Shown: positions 23,401 to 36,600, numbered from the stretch's first letter. The stretch: DNA of 64,000 nucleotides from Mansonella perstans (GCA_037074765.1 JBAMDO010000079.1:1-64000), one strand, 5' to 3'. The notes: a model not told the origin generated them from the letters alone. Numbers and translations: made by a program.

Positions 23401-26400
23401 TCGAGATAGATTGCAATTTGAAAGCATTATCAACCAGTCATAGATGATAGCGATTTTTTTCTTCAATCGCTGTCAATACTACATGAATAGTAGCAGTGAA
23501 TGCATCTTCAATCGTTGTTAATGCTGCATGGATAGCAGCAGTGAATGCATCCTACATGAATCGTTGTGAATCCTGTATGATTGTAAATTTCTTTTGGATG
23601 GATCTTGCATGAAACCCTGTCAGCTAGTGTAAACCCTTGTGATACTCTCCCCGCTATCTAAAAGTTTTGCTCATAAAATCAAAAAAGGAATAATGTTAAT
23701 ATTGATTTGAACGAAAAATTCTCTGGTTGAATTAATGGAAACCGGGCAAGGATCAACAGAAATTATAAGCTTCTTTACCTGATATCATTTCCATTCGTTT
23801 CCTTTACTTATTCTCATTCCCTAATCCTAAACATTTCAAGAGGTCTCCTTGAAAAAGTAGATTTCTTTTGTTGTCCTTTATTGTCACTCCGTAACCATTT
23901 TTGGCATTTCCGAAAGGGTATCATTAAAGGATGATCGTTGACCGATATCTATCATTTATTTGATGAGTTCCGCGAAACAGCGGGAAGCCTCATGAGAAAA
24001 CTTCCACAATATTTACTCTGTTATTTTTTCTTTCCTTTTTCCCACATTCGCCCTAATTGAATGCATTATTTCAACGAGTTTATATTGCACTAGGAGGTTC
24101 TTGCCGTAATCGCCATGTAGACATTCTTCCCTACGAAATGATTTATCAAATTTCTCATCTACATTTTAAAATTTTGAAAAGTTTGCTATAAATTTACTTG
24201 ATAAACTTTTATTATAACAGTTACAAAAATGACAAATGGGCTCCCACAAATGTTTCGAGAATGAATGAGATTAAGATCTTTCAACTTGCTTTAAATTTTA
24301 AGGGATTAAATTCTTTCAAATTGTCTCAGATTTTAAACAAATTGAATTCCTTCAATTTGCTCCACATTTTGAAGCGATTAAATTCCTTCAAATCGCTTCA
24401 AATTTCAAGCCTGTTTGCTCTGATCATTTCTATTTTCTCATTAAGTCCTGCCTTTCAGAATGCTATCCAGAAAAAAGAAAAAAACCTGAATTCAGCTATA
24501 ATTTCAACTTTAAATTTATGAATTAAAAATTGATTACAAATTTTGTTTGTAAACAAAATATCAAATTTCATTCAGTTTCATGCAAAAGAAGGAATGGAAA
24601 TTTCGTAAAATATTTGATTTCAACGGAAAGAATTATTTCGACCTATTTCCGAAACTGAATTTGCTTTGTAATTGTAAATATTTCACAAACGTCCATTTGA
24701 GGGAAAAATTTAAAGAATGGATATCGGATGTACAGGATGTACAAGTTGTTAGATAGAAATACCGAACAGAACCGTAAATAAAACTAATTGATAAGCATGA
24801 AATTAAATGTATGATAAGGTCAATAAGTCAAACGTCGGATTGGCCGTAAATTAAATTTTCAACAGAATACTTTTATTTGAAAATTATATAACCTCCCTTC
24901 CTCTCTCTCTCTCTAATATCGGTTATTACTTAATAATATTATGTAGTTAATTTCAATTCTTATTTTATAAAGTGAAATAAATTTTACTGCAAGGATTTTT
25001 TGAAATTTCGAAAATTTTGAAATTCTAATGAAAACAAAAAAAAAAACAAACATGGTGTTTTTAGGGTCAATTCTGTTTCACCACCAATCATGTAACCTTG
25101 TTCACGTATCACGCAGCATAAACTTTCAGTGGTACGTTCAGTTTTGAATGAATATTCCTGTGATCGATCAGTATTATTTGTATAGATCGATTTAAATAAC
25201 GTAAATGGACGAGCTCCTTGGCAATTCATCTGTGAATACTGTGGCTCTTCATGTCGTACTATCAATTTACGCCGATTCTACAATTGTTTGATTAAAAAAA
25301 AAGTGAAAAATATGTGACATGAAAGAAGAAAGATTAAAAATAATTAAATTAAATTACAAAATGAACTATATCAGGTAAAATGGGAATAAAAATGCTGAAA
25401 ATTGTCCAAACATTAGTCTTACAGTGAACTTGCAAGGCTAAGCAATGGGTACATTAGAATAAATACTTGGAATGATTAGGATTACTATTCAATAAAGAAT
25501 GCCAAAGTATATTTACTTTAAAATTATCTCACTAGCAGAAAAAATATTCTTAAGAATCGGTATTTCAGGCGTAAGCGCGTCATTTCTAAAGACTGATCTG
25601 CACAACATTTTATTGTTATTGTAGCAATTCTGCAACGATTGCGCAGATGGAAATTGAAGATAGCGGAAAAAATGATAGGATAGAGACTGTTGCTTGTTTA
25701 TGCAATCTATTTATACACTAAGCAAATTAATTCAATTAATCCTTCTGTATTAGAAAGCATGCTCTTTTGCGATTATACTTGAATTTCGTAAATTGTTTTT
25801 ATTCCAAACATTCCTGACACAAGCAGTTGTGTCACACTGTCTTTTTCCCAATCAAATTTTGAAATAATTAAGTAATATTTGAAATTTAATGAATTTTCAA
25901 AAGGAAAAATCAAATTTAAAAAGACCACATTTGTTTTGTTTAGACAAAATTATGGCAGATAATAAGATAAACTTTGTAAATTTCATTAAATTTTAATCAT
26001 TTTTAAATCAGTTTTTCAAATGTTTTTCAATCGCTTCTTTACTGTGGATAATTGAATAATCACAGTGCTATTCGCTTGAAAAGTGAAAATTTTTGTTGCT
26101 TTGCTCAGCATCTATTATCACTTTCCAGGGTTAATTTTATCACTGTTATCATTTGCTTTCTTAAGTCTATCACTGATATTGTGTCCCTTTGTAATAGATG
26201 ATTGTTAAGAGAGAATAATTTTTTGATTACCGAGAATTTCCTATGCTTCAGTGATGATTTTCCAATCGACAAGTAGCATTTTAGAAGAGAGAGAGAGGAT
26301 GGGTGATGATTGTGAGGTAGAAAAGAATGGGAACGGAAGGACAGTTGGTAGTTGTTTGTCGTAAAATGCTAAAACGATGCTAATTGAGTTCCGAATCCAT

Positions 26401-28574
26401 TTATCGGTCTCAGTGGAATTCCACTGACTAATGCGATAAGTGCCATCATCTTCCGGTAATGCTGAGTCGAGTCCATTAACATTTCAAACCTCCTTACCAA
26501 ATCAAGATAGTATTCCATTCGTGGATAAAAAAAATTCTAATTTTCTTTTAAAAAATTTTCTCTTTTTTCAGTTTACTTTTCCCATTTCTTACTTTCCCCA
26601 GTTCTCTTCAAAAAAACTTGCTGAATTGTAAATCAATTCTCTTCCAATTTAGTTTATTACGATTTTGGTCATGAAGTGATTAAACTGAAAGCTGAAATAA
26701 ATGTAATTACTACTAATTGTTTCACCATTTTTTCACCATTGCATATATATATATATCTAATAGCTTTTTTCAAAATCAAATTAAATTTGCTAGTCGATTT
26801 TCACTTTGCTAAGGCGCATTTTCATTTTTAAAAAGCACGCCTTCTGTACAATTTAATTTAAACATTGGAAAATTAAATTTTCACAATTGCGCTCTGCCAA
26901 GGAACTGATCGGAAATAATACTACAGGAGAAAATATTTTCATGTTCTTATTGCACTCTGTCCAAATTACGCTTTGTCTAATGCTGTTACTTTTGTCAATT
27001 CAAATTTGTCATCAAATTTAAATGCATTCAGGTTTTAAATCAACTTTTGTCAATTCGAATTTGTCATCAAATTTAAATGCATTCAGATTTTAAATCAACT
27101 TTTGTCAATTCAAATTTGTCATCAATTTAAACTGATTTAAAACCTGCATCCAGGTTTTAAATCAGTTTCATTACATACCGAATTTATTTATTGATTCATT
27201 TAAATCCTATATTTCTGCCAATTATTTATAAACAATAGTACTAATGTCTTAGATTTAAAAATTATCTTGATGATAAAACTTTTCGTTTCAGATATTTCTA
27301 ACTAAAATTCTCGATTTAAATGCTAATAGAATTATTCATCCATTAATAATCATTAATCGATTTTACAGAAATGTTAAGCTATCATTGATAAATTATCAAT
27401 TTCTCAATTGATATAGCAATCAGTTAATTTTTCGCTTGCTTTTTTGTTATCCAACGCATTAATTAATTTCAAAAATTTTGTTGAAAATGCGCTAAATTTG
27501 CAAATTTTTCCCTAAAATAAGTTGATTGGGGAAAAGTGGAACAAAACAAAACGACGGCAATTGGGCCAAAGGAAAGCAGGGAAAAGAATAAGGACATCAG
27601 ATGAGATGGTGACATTTGATGGCAGTTGCACTGAACAACAAAAGCAAACAACACGATAGGATGCCATCGATGCACTTACATGCTGTTGATTACGGTAGTC
27701 TGATATTGTTGCTAAAAACTTCAATTCAAACAATAAAAATAAAACTGAAGCATTATGAAGTTAACTGAGAGAAAAGAGTGAAAAAGAGAGAGAGGAAAAA
27801 AATAGCATTAATTATGAGAAAAAAAAGCAATTTTTTAGTTAATCTTTAGAAAAATTTTCGAAAGAATCATGAATACTAATAAAGCGAAATAGTCTAAAAC
27901 AGCTAACTTTTTTGGGATAAAAATAAAATAAAAAAATCTGAAAAAAATTTTTTAAATTTATTTTTCAATGTATTTTTCTTAAACATAAATTTTAATTATC
28001 TAACACTGAAAAATGAGCTGAAATTTCATAATTTAAAAAAAAAAAAAAAAGGAACTTTAAAATGAATTATGATTGAAATTGAAAAAAAATGGCCTAAAAG
28101 ATGATTGACCAATTAGACTTCGACGAAATCTAGTTTGCAGTAAAGAGTAGTAGACAAAATAAGTGTTGAAAAGAATTGAAAGTTAGACTTAGATGCCGAA
28201 CTAAAAACGTAATGTTACATTAAACTAAGACGAAATAAGACTAATTAATTAATTAAAAGAATCATATTCTTAAATAATTCTTGATGATAAAGGGATTTTA
28301 TAAATTACTTGAAATCATATTGTTACTTAAATTTTTTAGATGTTTTGTATTATTAGTTTTTTCGGAAATATTTTGTGCCCAAAGAAATTATCAGGAAATC
28401 ACAATTTTTTTAGTGATTCTTTTTTTCTCTTTGCTGTTCCTGGTGCGGAAAAATGTCTGATTTGATTAGGAAGGAATAAGATAAATGCTGCAATACCAAC
28501 GTCTCTTTTTTTTGGGTTGTAGAAAAGAATGGGAAACAAAAACGGAATGCTAAAATAAAACGGATCGACGGCAT
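20423..28574 (-). CDS. Beta-rich protein resembling the aerolysin-like ETX/MTX2 fold
   Basis: Exons on the minus strand: 28574-28562, 27711-27680, 25277-25052, 22635-22413, 22163-22001, 20494-20423. They join in frame to 242 residues. The last four exons are well supported; the two short 5' exons (13 and 32 bases) rest on phase and splice sites only. No signal peptide or membrane helix is seen. From about residue 50 the protein is a series of alternating-pattern strands: a QEYSFKTERTT stretch, a GGETELTLKTPC stretch, and a VVVPPHYKT turn. That order (Ser/Thr-rich amphipathic strands, then a conserved VPP loop) recalls the pore-domain layout of the aerolysin-like ETX/MTX2 superfamily, but this is pattern recognition and not a database match. 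A nematode-specific beta protein with no pore activity is equally possible. Cellular role unknown; it converges with the lectin-like gene. A TTGTAG site 22 bases before the ATG may accept a spliced leader. Confidence 0.6.
20495..22000. other. Last intron of the aerolysin-like candidate gene
   Basis: AT-rich intron. Overlapping open frames on both strands at 21551-21937 have poly-Phe/Lys composition and no splice context; nothing else is seen. Confidence 0.55.
23461..23550. repeat. 45-bp tandem duplication
   Basis: Two adjacent 45-bp copies (23461-23505 and 23506-23550) begin CTTCAATCG and end GTGAATGCAT, differing at a few positions. A degraded third piece follows. They lie in an intron of the aerolysin-like candidate gene. 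Confidence 0.75.
24279..24406. repeat. 36-bp degenerate tandem repeat
   Basis: About 3.5 copies of a 36-bp unit containing TTCAAATTGCTTCAAATTTT-like sequence. Because 36 is a multiple of three, the plus-strand open frame 24198-24521 shows a 12-residue Leu-rich period (LNSFKLSQIL / LNSFNLLHIL / LNSFKSLQIS). It lies in an intron of the minus-strand gene and is best read as a minisatellite. Confidence 0.7.
26988..27128. repeat. 55-bp tandem repeat, about 2.6 copies
   Basis: Units starting ACTTTTGTCAATTC begin at 26988, 27043 and 27098, exactly 55 bases apart and nearly identical; the third is cut short at the palindrome that follows. Intronic. Confidence 0.85.
27129..27168. repeat. Perfect palindrome, 18-bp arms with 4-base loop
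   Basis: AAACTGATTTAAAACCTG (27129-27146), loop CATC, then the exact reverse complement (27151-27168). The right arm shares CAGGTTTTAAATCA with the neighbouring 55-bp repeat unit, so the palindrome probably arose by inverted duplication of part of that unit. Confidence 0.9.
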
Positions 28575-28599
28575 TGTTGTTGATGATCGGTTACTGCTA

Positions 28600-31500
28600 C
28601 AATTGATGGAGTGAATACTTTAAATTATTGAGGCTTTACTTCATAGAAAATCCCTCCTCGCGAGAAAAAAAAATCAGTTAATTGAAGCCGGCTAATTAAC
28701 TAAGTGAATGAATAATAGCAAATGAATGAAATGAATAATTTTTCTAGTTTGGATAAGGCTTTTTATTTAATTAATGTTAAATTGGAACTGAATATGAACA
28801 GAGGAATTGTACATTATGAAGAGTGCTGTAATAATATAATTCTCATTAAACAATTTAAATCCAGAAAATTAATAATTCACAATTTGAATCGATTTGATAA
28901 AGTATAGCAATCGATTTATTGCATCTTATTGAAAAATAAGTTTCGATGATGACAGAGGAACAAAAGTAATTTGGCTTGTATTGCGCAAAGCATATGCAAC
29001 ATTTCATTACCTTCATCAAATTTACTGTTCGTAAAAATACACAAATGTAAAAGTACCATGATGGTAGAAAAATAGAACTCGTGTAACAGATCAAGTAGAG
29101 AGAAATCATTCTTAACTAACTGAATTGATTGAAAATATTTTGATCGATTTAGGTAAGCTGAGTTTTTCTTCTAAAAAGCTATTGACAGGTATCATAGAAA
29201 TGTGAATTGCATGAACAGTTCAATACAATTTAAATGTTTACTTATTTCAACTAATAAACACTGAATGAATTGATAATTTCGTTGCAAACACTTTTTTTTT
29301 AAATTTTAAGATTTCATTTTCATTTTTCTTAAAATGTTTGCCAGCAAAATCATTTTGTTTTAAATTGGAACATTCTAAAATTTTAGTCAAAAAAAGGATA
29401 GAATAAGTTGAGAAGAAACTTTGCATGAAATTTAATCCATTAAAATTTGAAAATGAAATATTGATGCACAATTTATTGATTTCTTTCTTCGAAAATTTAT
29501 TCGAAAATTTTTTCAAAAAATTATAAGAAAGTTTTCGCATTCTTTTTCTATGCTCTTTTTTCAGGCACCAATAAAATTGTTCCTATTTTATGTAAATAAA
29601 ATGAGAAGCAAAATGCATTTAACTTTTTCATCCCCCAGAAACACCTGTTCTCGGAGAAAGTCCAAGTAGAAATTGCTATATGCCCTAGCTAAATCGTTTA
29701 AAAATTCATTTTAATTGCAAATTTGAAAGCGGAAAATAATTTTACTCTGTTAGCTTCGTTAAAATCTGAAAAAAAAAACTTTTACCTTTTGCTCCTTTTT
29801 TTTTAAAAAAAAATGTGGAATGAATTATTCACGTCTAATTTATCAATTAAATGATCTGATCTGAAGAAAGCGGAAATGATAATGATTAGGGTTAATGATC
29901 CCTAGCATTGCTTTATTACAAACTATTAATTCCTCATATGTAGATGCATTTAGTCCTAAAGCAAACTATTTGATTGACGGATAGCTTAAATTCACTAAGC
30001 TTCCATTTCACTTTTTCATCTCCCGAAACAACTACTTCAATTTCAATCGATTCCTCCCTCCTCTCTTTATTCCTTTTTTACATCAATGCTTTAATCATTA
30101 TTATCATTATATTATATTATCACTGAATATATATATTTAAAATTTTTTTAATATTTCAGCCAAATTTGGTTCAATACATTTTAAAAAATACATTTTCTTT
30201 CTCAATCAACTTTTTGCCAGTTTTTCATAAATTTAATTTAAATTTTTTTCGATTTAAATAAGCTTTTATAAATAGACATTATAGCAGTGCTATAATATTC
30301 TATGAAGGTTAAGAATTTGCAAAAAATAATTGAGCACATTAATTAACAAACAGTTTGTACGCTTCTGTTAATTTATGATAATTCAAATTTTAATTAATTG
30401 AATTTCTTTAATTATATATTTTTCATTTTTTCGCTATTTCCTCATTTTCAATTAAATTTTTGATTATTTAAAAGCAATGAATTCAATTTGAAATGGAAGA
30501 GACAGCAATGATTAGAGGATCTGATATTTTAATTTTCACTTCTGAGAACTGGAATAGTTTACCATCAGTGGCACTATTGTGACAAATTGTAAGCAACTGA
30601 GAGTGACTCCCTTTTATTTACCAACCTGATTAGCACAATATTGTAAATACTTCAGGTAACAACTATTGGTAAATATGAGCTACCCTAACATCGGATTAGT
30701 AAATTTGAAAGGAGATTTGATTTTAAAATCAACATTTTTATTTCTTCCCTTCCTCTCTCTTCTCAATCTCTTTCTCTTGTCATTTTTCTCGATAATTTTG
30801 ATAAAATCTGCTTTTGTTTATTTTACATAATTTCTGCATTGAATATTTGTTAAAAGATCAGTAAAAATGGCAATTGTATTCATTTGATTAATTGATTGAT
30901 TGATCAGAAGGATCGGTATGCTCACAATCCAAAGAAATATTGTCTTCCCATAAATCTGATCAAAGTATTTTGAATCCTTAGATGCCCTTCCAGCGAAAGC
31001 CATTAAAAGTTATTTGGCTGATATGAAGAAAAGCTAGTCAAGCCAAAGTATTTTATGTTTATGTTATTTGAAGCCAAGCATAATCAATGGCTCACTAATT
31101 AAACATTCACATCCAATCTGGTCGTATTTCCCAAGCAATCTCATTTTCATTACTTCAAAAGGTGATCCATATGACAATAATAAAAATTAATGATAAGAAT
31201 GAAATAATTATTATTATTTACCAAATACCACTATCTACGTAATATTTTGATGTAATTCAACGTTTAAGTCAATATATTAGAGCTTTCATTGCTTCAAAAG
31301 GTCACTGATGATCTTTCTTTAAGAGGTCATGAAGGAATTTTCCATCTTTCATATAATAGATGAATTTTCCATCATAATAATTTATATTTAAGTTTAATTT
31401 AACCCTTGAATTCAAAGCAAAATTAAAAAAAAAAATTTTATACTTGCATCAAACTTTCATTTTGTTTTCCTAAATTCAAAGCGAAATTAAATTTTATACT

Positions 31501-32070
31501 TGCATCAAACTTTCATTTTGTTTCCTTAAATTTATTCCAATAAATACCACTCAGAAATAGAAAAGGAAGGACAAATATGAAAGGCAACTTCTTTTTATTT
31601 TTCTTCCTATGCAACTATGAAAGTTTGAAGAAGAAAATATATTACTGTATAGTTACCTAAAAGGTAACAATCAAATAAAAAGAAGTAACTTTTACAAAAT
31701 GAAAAATTTTAAATAAAATGTGCTGAAATGAATTTTACGAATCTAACCAAATGGTTTTACAAATTTTCATAATTTACAAAACTTTCAATCAAAGTTAATA
31801 AAAGAGAGTGAAAAAATTCTACGATCAATCTTACCATCAAATAAGTTTATTTACTATTTCTCAATTTTTTTGTGAAGAATGAATTGAAATTTTAAGTTTT
31901 AGAATGACTTTTTTCTTTTAATGTCAAAAATTCAAGTTACTAAAATGTTTGATTTCCTATGAGGATGCTAAGAACAGTTATGTGTTCTGTTCATCTGATA
32001 AGGAATCACCTTTGCGTTAATGACATTTGTCAACTTGTTGTACTTCAAAGAATTTTAAGAGAGATTGATA
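28600..32070. other. Long gap without a convincing gene
   Basis: AT-rich sequence between two minus-strand genes. An open frame at 30818-31003 (-) begins like coding sequence but runs into an ATTGATTGATTGATC repeat and has no usable splice sites. A 63-bp tandem duplication occurs at 31410-31532. It presumably includes the promoter of the aerolysin-like candidate. Confidence 0.5.
31410..31532. repeat. Tandem duplication of about 63 bp
   Basis: The block from ATTCAAAGC to TTCATTTTGTTTTCCT is repeated immediately, the first copy carrying an extra A-run. Non-coding. Confidence 0.75.
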
Positions 32071-32927
32071 TCAGTTGAGTTGTCGACGCTAAATTGAAAA
32101 GATATCAATAAAAAAGGAAAAGAATTCTTTCGCGCAAATTATTAAAGGAGTAAGAATAAATATGATAGTGACAATGTTGTAAACAAGTAATTAATTTCAG
32201 AATTTACAAGTACAGTAAATAATTACAATGGATGGAATTGTAGAATTGAAATTTGAATATAAAATTGAGGTGATTGATCTTTAATTATGGATCAATAAAA
32301 AATACTTTATTTGAAATTGTTTAATTATGTATTTCAATCTTTTACTATGCAAAATTTTAATCTGAATTGATTGAAATTAGAAAATAGTTGACAAGAAAAA
32401 ATAATAAAAAAGTTATTTGAATATTTCATGAAGCGCTAAAGAGGTAATTAAATTACGTTTATGACGTCATGCCAACGTGTAAAATTATTTTACAGTGTGC
32501 AATTAACAAAGATGAAAATGGATTAAATGACAAATTAATGAAGAGACTATATCAGCTGTTATCAATTACAATGGAAAAAATTTTCTGCTTGGAATGATTA
32601 TTTGAAAACTTTTAAAATAATTAGTAAAAAAGGAAATTTCGGAAAAATTGCAAATTTTAAAATTATAAAATGCAAATAAATTAAAATGTTGCTTAAGATT
32701 TTTCAATAGAAAAAAATGAAAAGTACAGGAAATTAACTTTGCTTACTAAATTGTAAATTAAAAAAACTTAAAGAAAGTTAGAAACAAACCAAAATAAATT
32801 CCACGTCTTCTTTTTCGAGATTTTTGAAATCATCCAGGCGTGTTTTACGTAAACTTTGAATATCTTTAAAATGACGCCATGCGTAATCTTCTAGCAGTGA
32901 ATCGATATCAATATGACTTTGAGCCAT
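32071..32927 (-). CDS. Small two-exon gene, unknown 51-residue protein
   Basis: Exon 1 (32927-32790) starts MAQSHIDIDSLLEDYAWRHF and is open for 46 codons to a GTTTGT donor in phase 0. Exon 2 (32088-32071) follows an excellent splice site (TTTTCAATTTAG) and adds RRQLN and a stop. The product is charged and probably helical, without signal peptide or membrane helix. A TTTACCAG splice site 16 bases before the ATG, just ahead of in-frame stops, suggests a trans-spliced 5' end. Exon 1 is well supported by composition; the choice of exon 2 is tentative and the gene could be longer. Family not recognised. Confidence 0.5.
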
Positions 32928-33381
32928 TTATTATGGTCGAGACTGGTAAATAGCTCTGATTTTAATTAAAGCTGCAATATTAAAGCTGTAATATGATTAT
33001 TTGACTGAGATTATTATTTGACTGAGAACATATTATTCTAATTTCATATAAAATGAAATTCACGTAGTGTAAAACTTGCAGTACTCTTCGGTAAATGCCC
33101 GACTTTTAATGGTAAGACTAACATGAAACTAATGTCATGCTAAAGCACTTCACGTATATACGTATCATATCGTCGCAATGAACGTTTGTGCAACATTGTA
33201 AACGTAGTACTTAATATGTAAACAGCAAATCAGTCCACGTATTCCACGTCTAATGATTGAAATTATATCAAAAAGGAATGAAGAGCTCGCTTCATCATTT
33301 CAATTCGGACAGAATCATGATTAATTTTCAGCAAAATCGAATTAACTAGCAAAAATCTTGAACTTAAAGTTCATTTTTGAA

Positions 33382-33612
33382 TCAGCTTAGATCAAATTCG
33401 ATCAATTCTAATTCGATCAAATATGACGAGTGATCGGAGCAATAGCAACAGGAGCAGGAATTAAATGTGCACAAGGAGGAGGAGTGTGAGGAGGAGGAAG
33501 AGGTTTGGTCTATTCCGTGGATCGGATAGCTCATAGATTGTTTTTCATTTTGTTGTCGTTGTCGTTGTCTTTGCATATCGTCGGTGGTGTTGAGCTCCGC
33601 CTTTGATGACAT
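33382..33612 (-). CDS. Candidate Ser/Cys-rich small ORF
   Basis: An uninterrupted minus-strand frame of 76 codons from ATG at 33612. It has a Gln/Arg repeat (MQRQRQRQQ), two Ser runs (SSSSSHSSS) and a cysteine cluster (CSCCYC) near the C-terminus. Composition is far from the AT-rich background, but simple-sequence DNA (GGAGGAGGAGG on the plus strand) could produce it. No splice partner or family was recognised. It lies 0.7 kb upstream of the 32927 gene on the same strand. Confidence 0.25.
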   Translation of the reverse strand: MSSKAELNTTDDMQRQRQRQQNEKQSMSYPIHGIDQTSSSSSHSSSLCTFNSCSCCYCSDHSSYLIELELIEFDLS

Positions 33613-33645
33613 ACTCTCAAGTTGTGTTAATCGAATGAGAATCAA

Positions 33646-36600
33646 TCATTCTTTTAATGCATTTCCAAATTTTAGATCTGAAATGAACAATTTAGTGATT
33701 TATTCATTGTTGTTTTATTAAGGAATTATTATCCGAAAAATTCTACGGTTTACTAAATGACAAATGTTATCGAAATAGAAAATATTTCAGCCAGCTATTT
33801 CTTAGAGATGAACTCGAAATGAATAAGAACTATTTTAATGATTACTGTTGTGATATCAGAAAATTTTGAAAAATTTATTTATCGTATTCTTCTGAATGAA
33901 ATTTTATCATGTGCAACTCTTAAACATATTCTTTCATCATATCTCGTCGGATTATAACTTAAACTACAAAGTAAGCTTTAAATAAGATGTAAGAACGATA
34001 GAAAAGAAGGGATACGGTAATCTTTAATAAAATTTTCGATTGAAATTCGATTTTAGATTTCAAAATAGGATTGAATTTTTCAAAGAAAAATACTGAAAAG
34101 ACAAAATTTCCGCCAAATACTTTAATTTTTAGGCATTATATTAGCAAATTCATTGTTATAATGGATATGGGTTTTTTTTTTTTTTAGCCAATTTTATCAG
34201 TATTTAATTAATTATTTTTCATAATTGTAAGCTATGAGTAAAAAATAAATTTATGGCTTAACAAATTAACTAATTATCTGGCAAATCTCGATGGATCAGT
34301 TTTTTCCCAATCCTATCTACTTTTCCTAAGTGGTCAAATGTTCAGAATATCGCTGTGAATTAATCTAATATTTTCATAATTTGTCCTTCAACTTAGTGAT
34401 TTGACCTTCACATCTCTGTAATTTTGTCAACAAGAATAATAGAATTTTAATAATTTTAAGAAAAAAAAGATTTGTTTTAAAAAATGGGGACATATAACGT
34501 GACCGTAATCAACATACGTTGCAAACACAATCGACGGATTTGCTTCTGTCCATTAATTCTATCTTGGTTATAAAAAAGCGAAAAAAAGCTCCATGGAAGT
34601 GTATTTTTCAGGATTTATAGTATCATATCGACAATATCCATTCTAAATTACAGCGATTTCAGGTGTTCTCTGAAATGCCTTGATTCAAATTTCATTGATA
34701 ATGTTTTCCAGGTTTTGTTTTTGCTTTTTTTTTTTAAAAAAAATCTCATTCACATTTAATGTTTTGGTCATGAAAATTGAAATTATTATCAGGGCTGTAA
34801 TCAATACCGTACGCCATCAATAATTTTTTTCATTCGGATAGGAAGGGTGAAGGAAAATTGAACGTTTATGATACAATCAATTACAATCTACCAAATGATG
34901 AAATCATCATTTCCTAAAATAATACATTGATTCAGTGAGATTATGGGAATAAACTTTTGTCTTCTTTTCATTTGAAATCACATATCCTATATCTTTTGAG
35001 AAGTTTGATATTTTCGGAGAGAAATTTTGTAACCAATTAATGAATTTATTCTCTTCCGGAAAATTAAACCATTGAGGACTACTGCGAGCATAGTTATTTT
35101 TTGTATTTCAAATTTTCCTCCAGAAATAATTTTGATGATTTGTTGAACATTTCAGTCTTGCTATTAGTAAAAAAAAAATTACTAAGCTATACCATATCCA
35201 TTTGTTATGGGAAGTTAAACCAACTAAAAGTTCCCCGACTCTACAGGAATGATTTAACACAATCCTAACAAAATGTTTCAAATTGAAATGCAAGTAGTTT
35301 TCAGAAATAACGGCCAGTAATTTTCAGGAATAACAGCCCTCATATATTTCGAAAAGGCATTGGTAATTAACAGAAATTTATTTCGAATATTTTCTAACTT
35401 CAGACCTTAGTAAATTTATATGAAGCATTTTGTTTTAAATTAAATGTGAGGATAGGATTTGCCATGTTCCTCTTGTTTATCTTTCAATGAGAAGTCTGCA
35501 CGAAACCACTTGCACGAAACCATTATATTGCATCTATTGCCAGACCAGAATCCATTTTTCGGAACTATACTGATTGCCTGAACCATTCGAATTATTTCGC
35601 TTCGCTAATTCATTCAATGAAGGAAATATATTAACAGTTTGTTACATCCGTTGCATGATTTGTGAAAAAATTTCAGAAATTATCTAGAATGCATTCATTT
35701 CTGGTTTTCATAATACCGGATAGACGATTAAAACTCGGAAATGAAAGCAACACGACTGTACTTAGGCATTATGGATAAAAACTAAAATTGTATCAAATTC
35801 CATATGACAAAGATTAATGGAGAGTTAATGTTCAGAAAAAAGAATGAAATTTTCAATTTCTACATTGTTATCGATCCTACAGTATCATTTGTTATAGAAT
35901 AAGATTCAGTCATACAGTATTCCATAACATTATCATACAAATCCTACATTTTCGCTGAACACCATTTCAAAACGACCATAGGGGAAATTCCCTTCAAATT
36001 ATTAATTAATTGCATAATTTCAACTCAAATTTAATCTTCTAAGCAAAAATAAACTTTTAATTACTCATTTAACTTATGGTTTATTTTGTTGTCCAAATCT
36101 TTAAAGTCTCCCCAATTTTTTTTTGTTGAATCGTTTAAGACGATCATGAGAAATTTTATAAGATAATTAGTAAAGATCATATGCAATAGTTCAATTTTCT
36201 TCGATTACTCGTGAATTCCCTCATTGCGGGTATTTATACCAAAATATACTTAGTCACCAATATAACATTTAACAACATTCATCGAATCATATGTTTGTCA
36301 ACTATACAAATTCAAAATTTAAATATCATAGAAATATTAGAAACAAAATTACTGGACAACAAAAAGACAAAAACGACAAAAAACAAAAACATTAAAAACT
36401 CATCATTAACTATTAATACACAACCTGCAAGCAAGTTTAAAAAGAATGTTTGATAAAAATTTTCAAAAAAAGAAAAATCTATTTAACACGCTAATGTCAG
36501 CAATTTCAAAAGGAAACTAATCATGTTCTATAATGTATCAGTAAACTGCGTCATCGAAAAGAACAAACGCAATCATAAGTAATTCTCAAACCTTCCAAAT

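Noticed and set aside
30818..31003. 61-codon minus-strand frame
   Set aside because: Its C-terminal half is a translated simple repeat and no splice sites fit.
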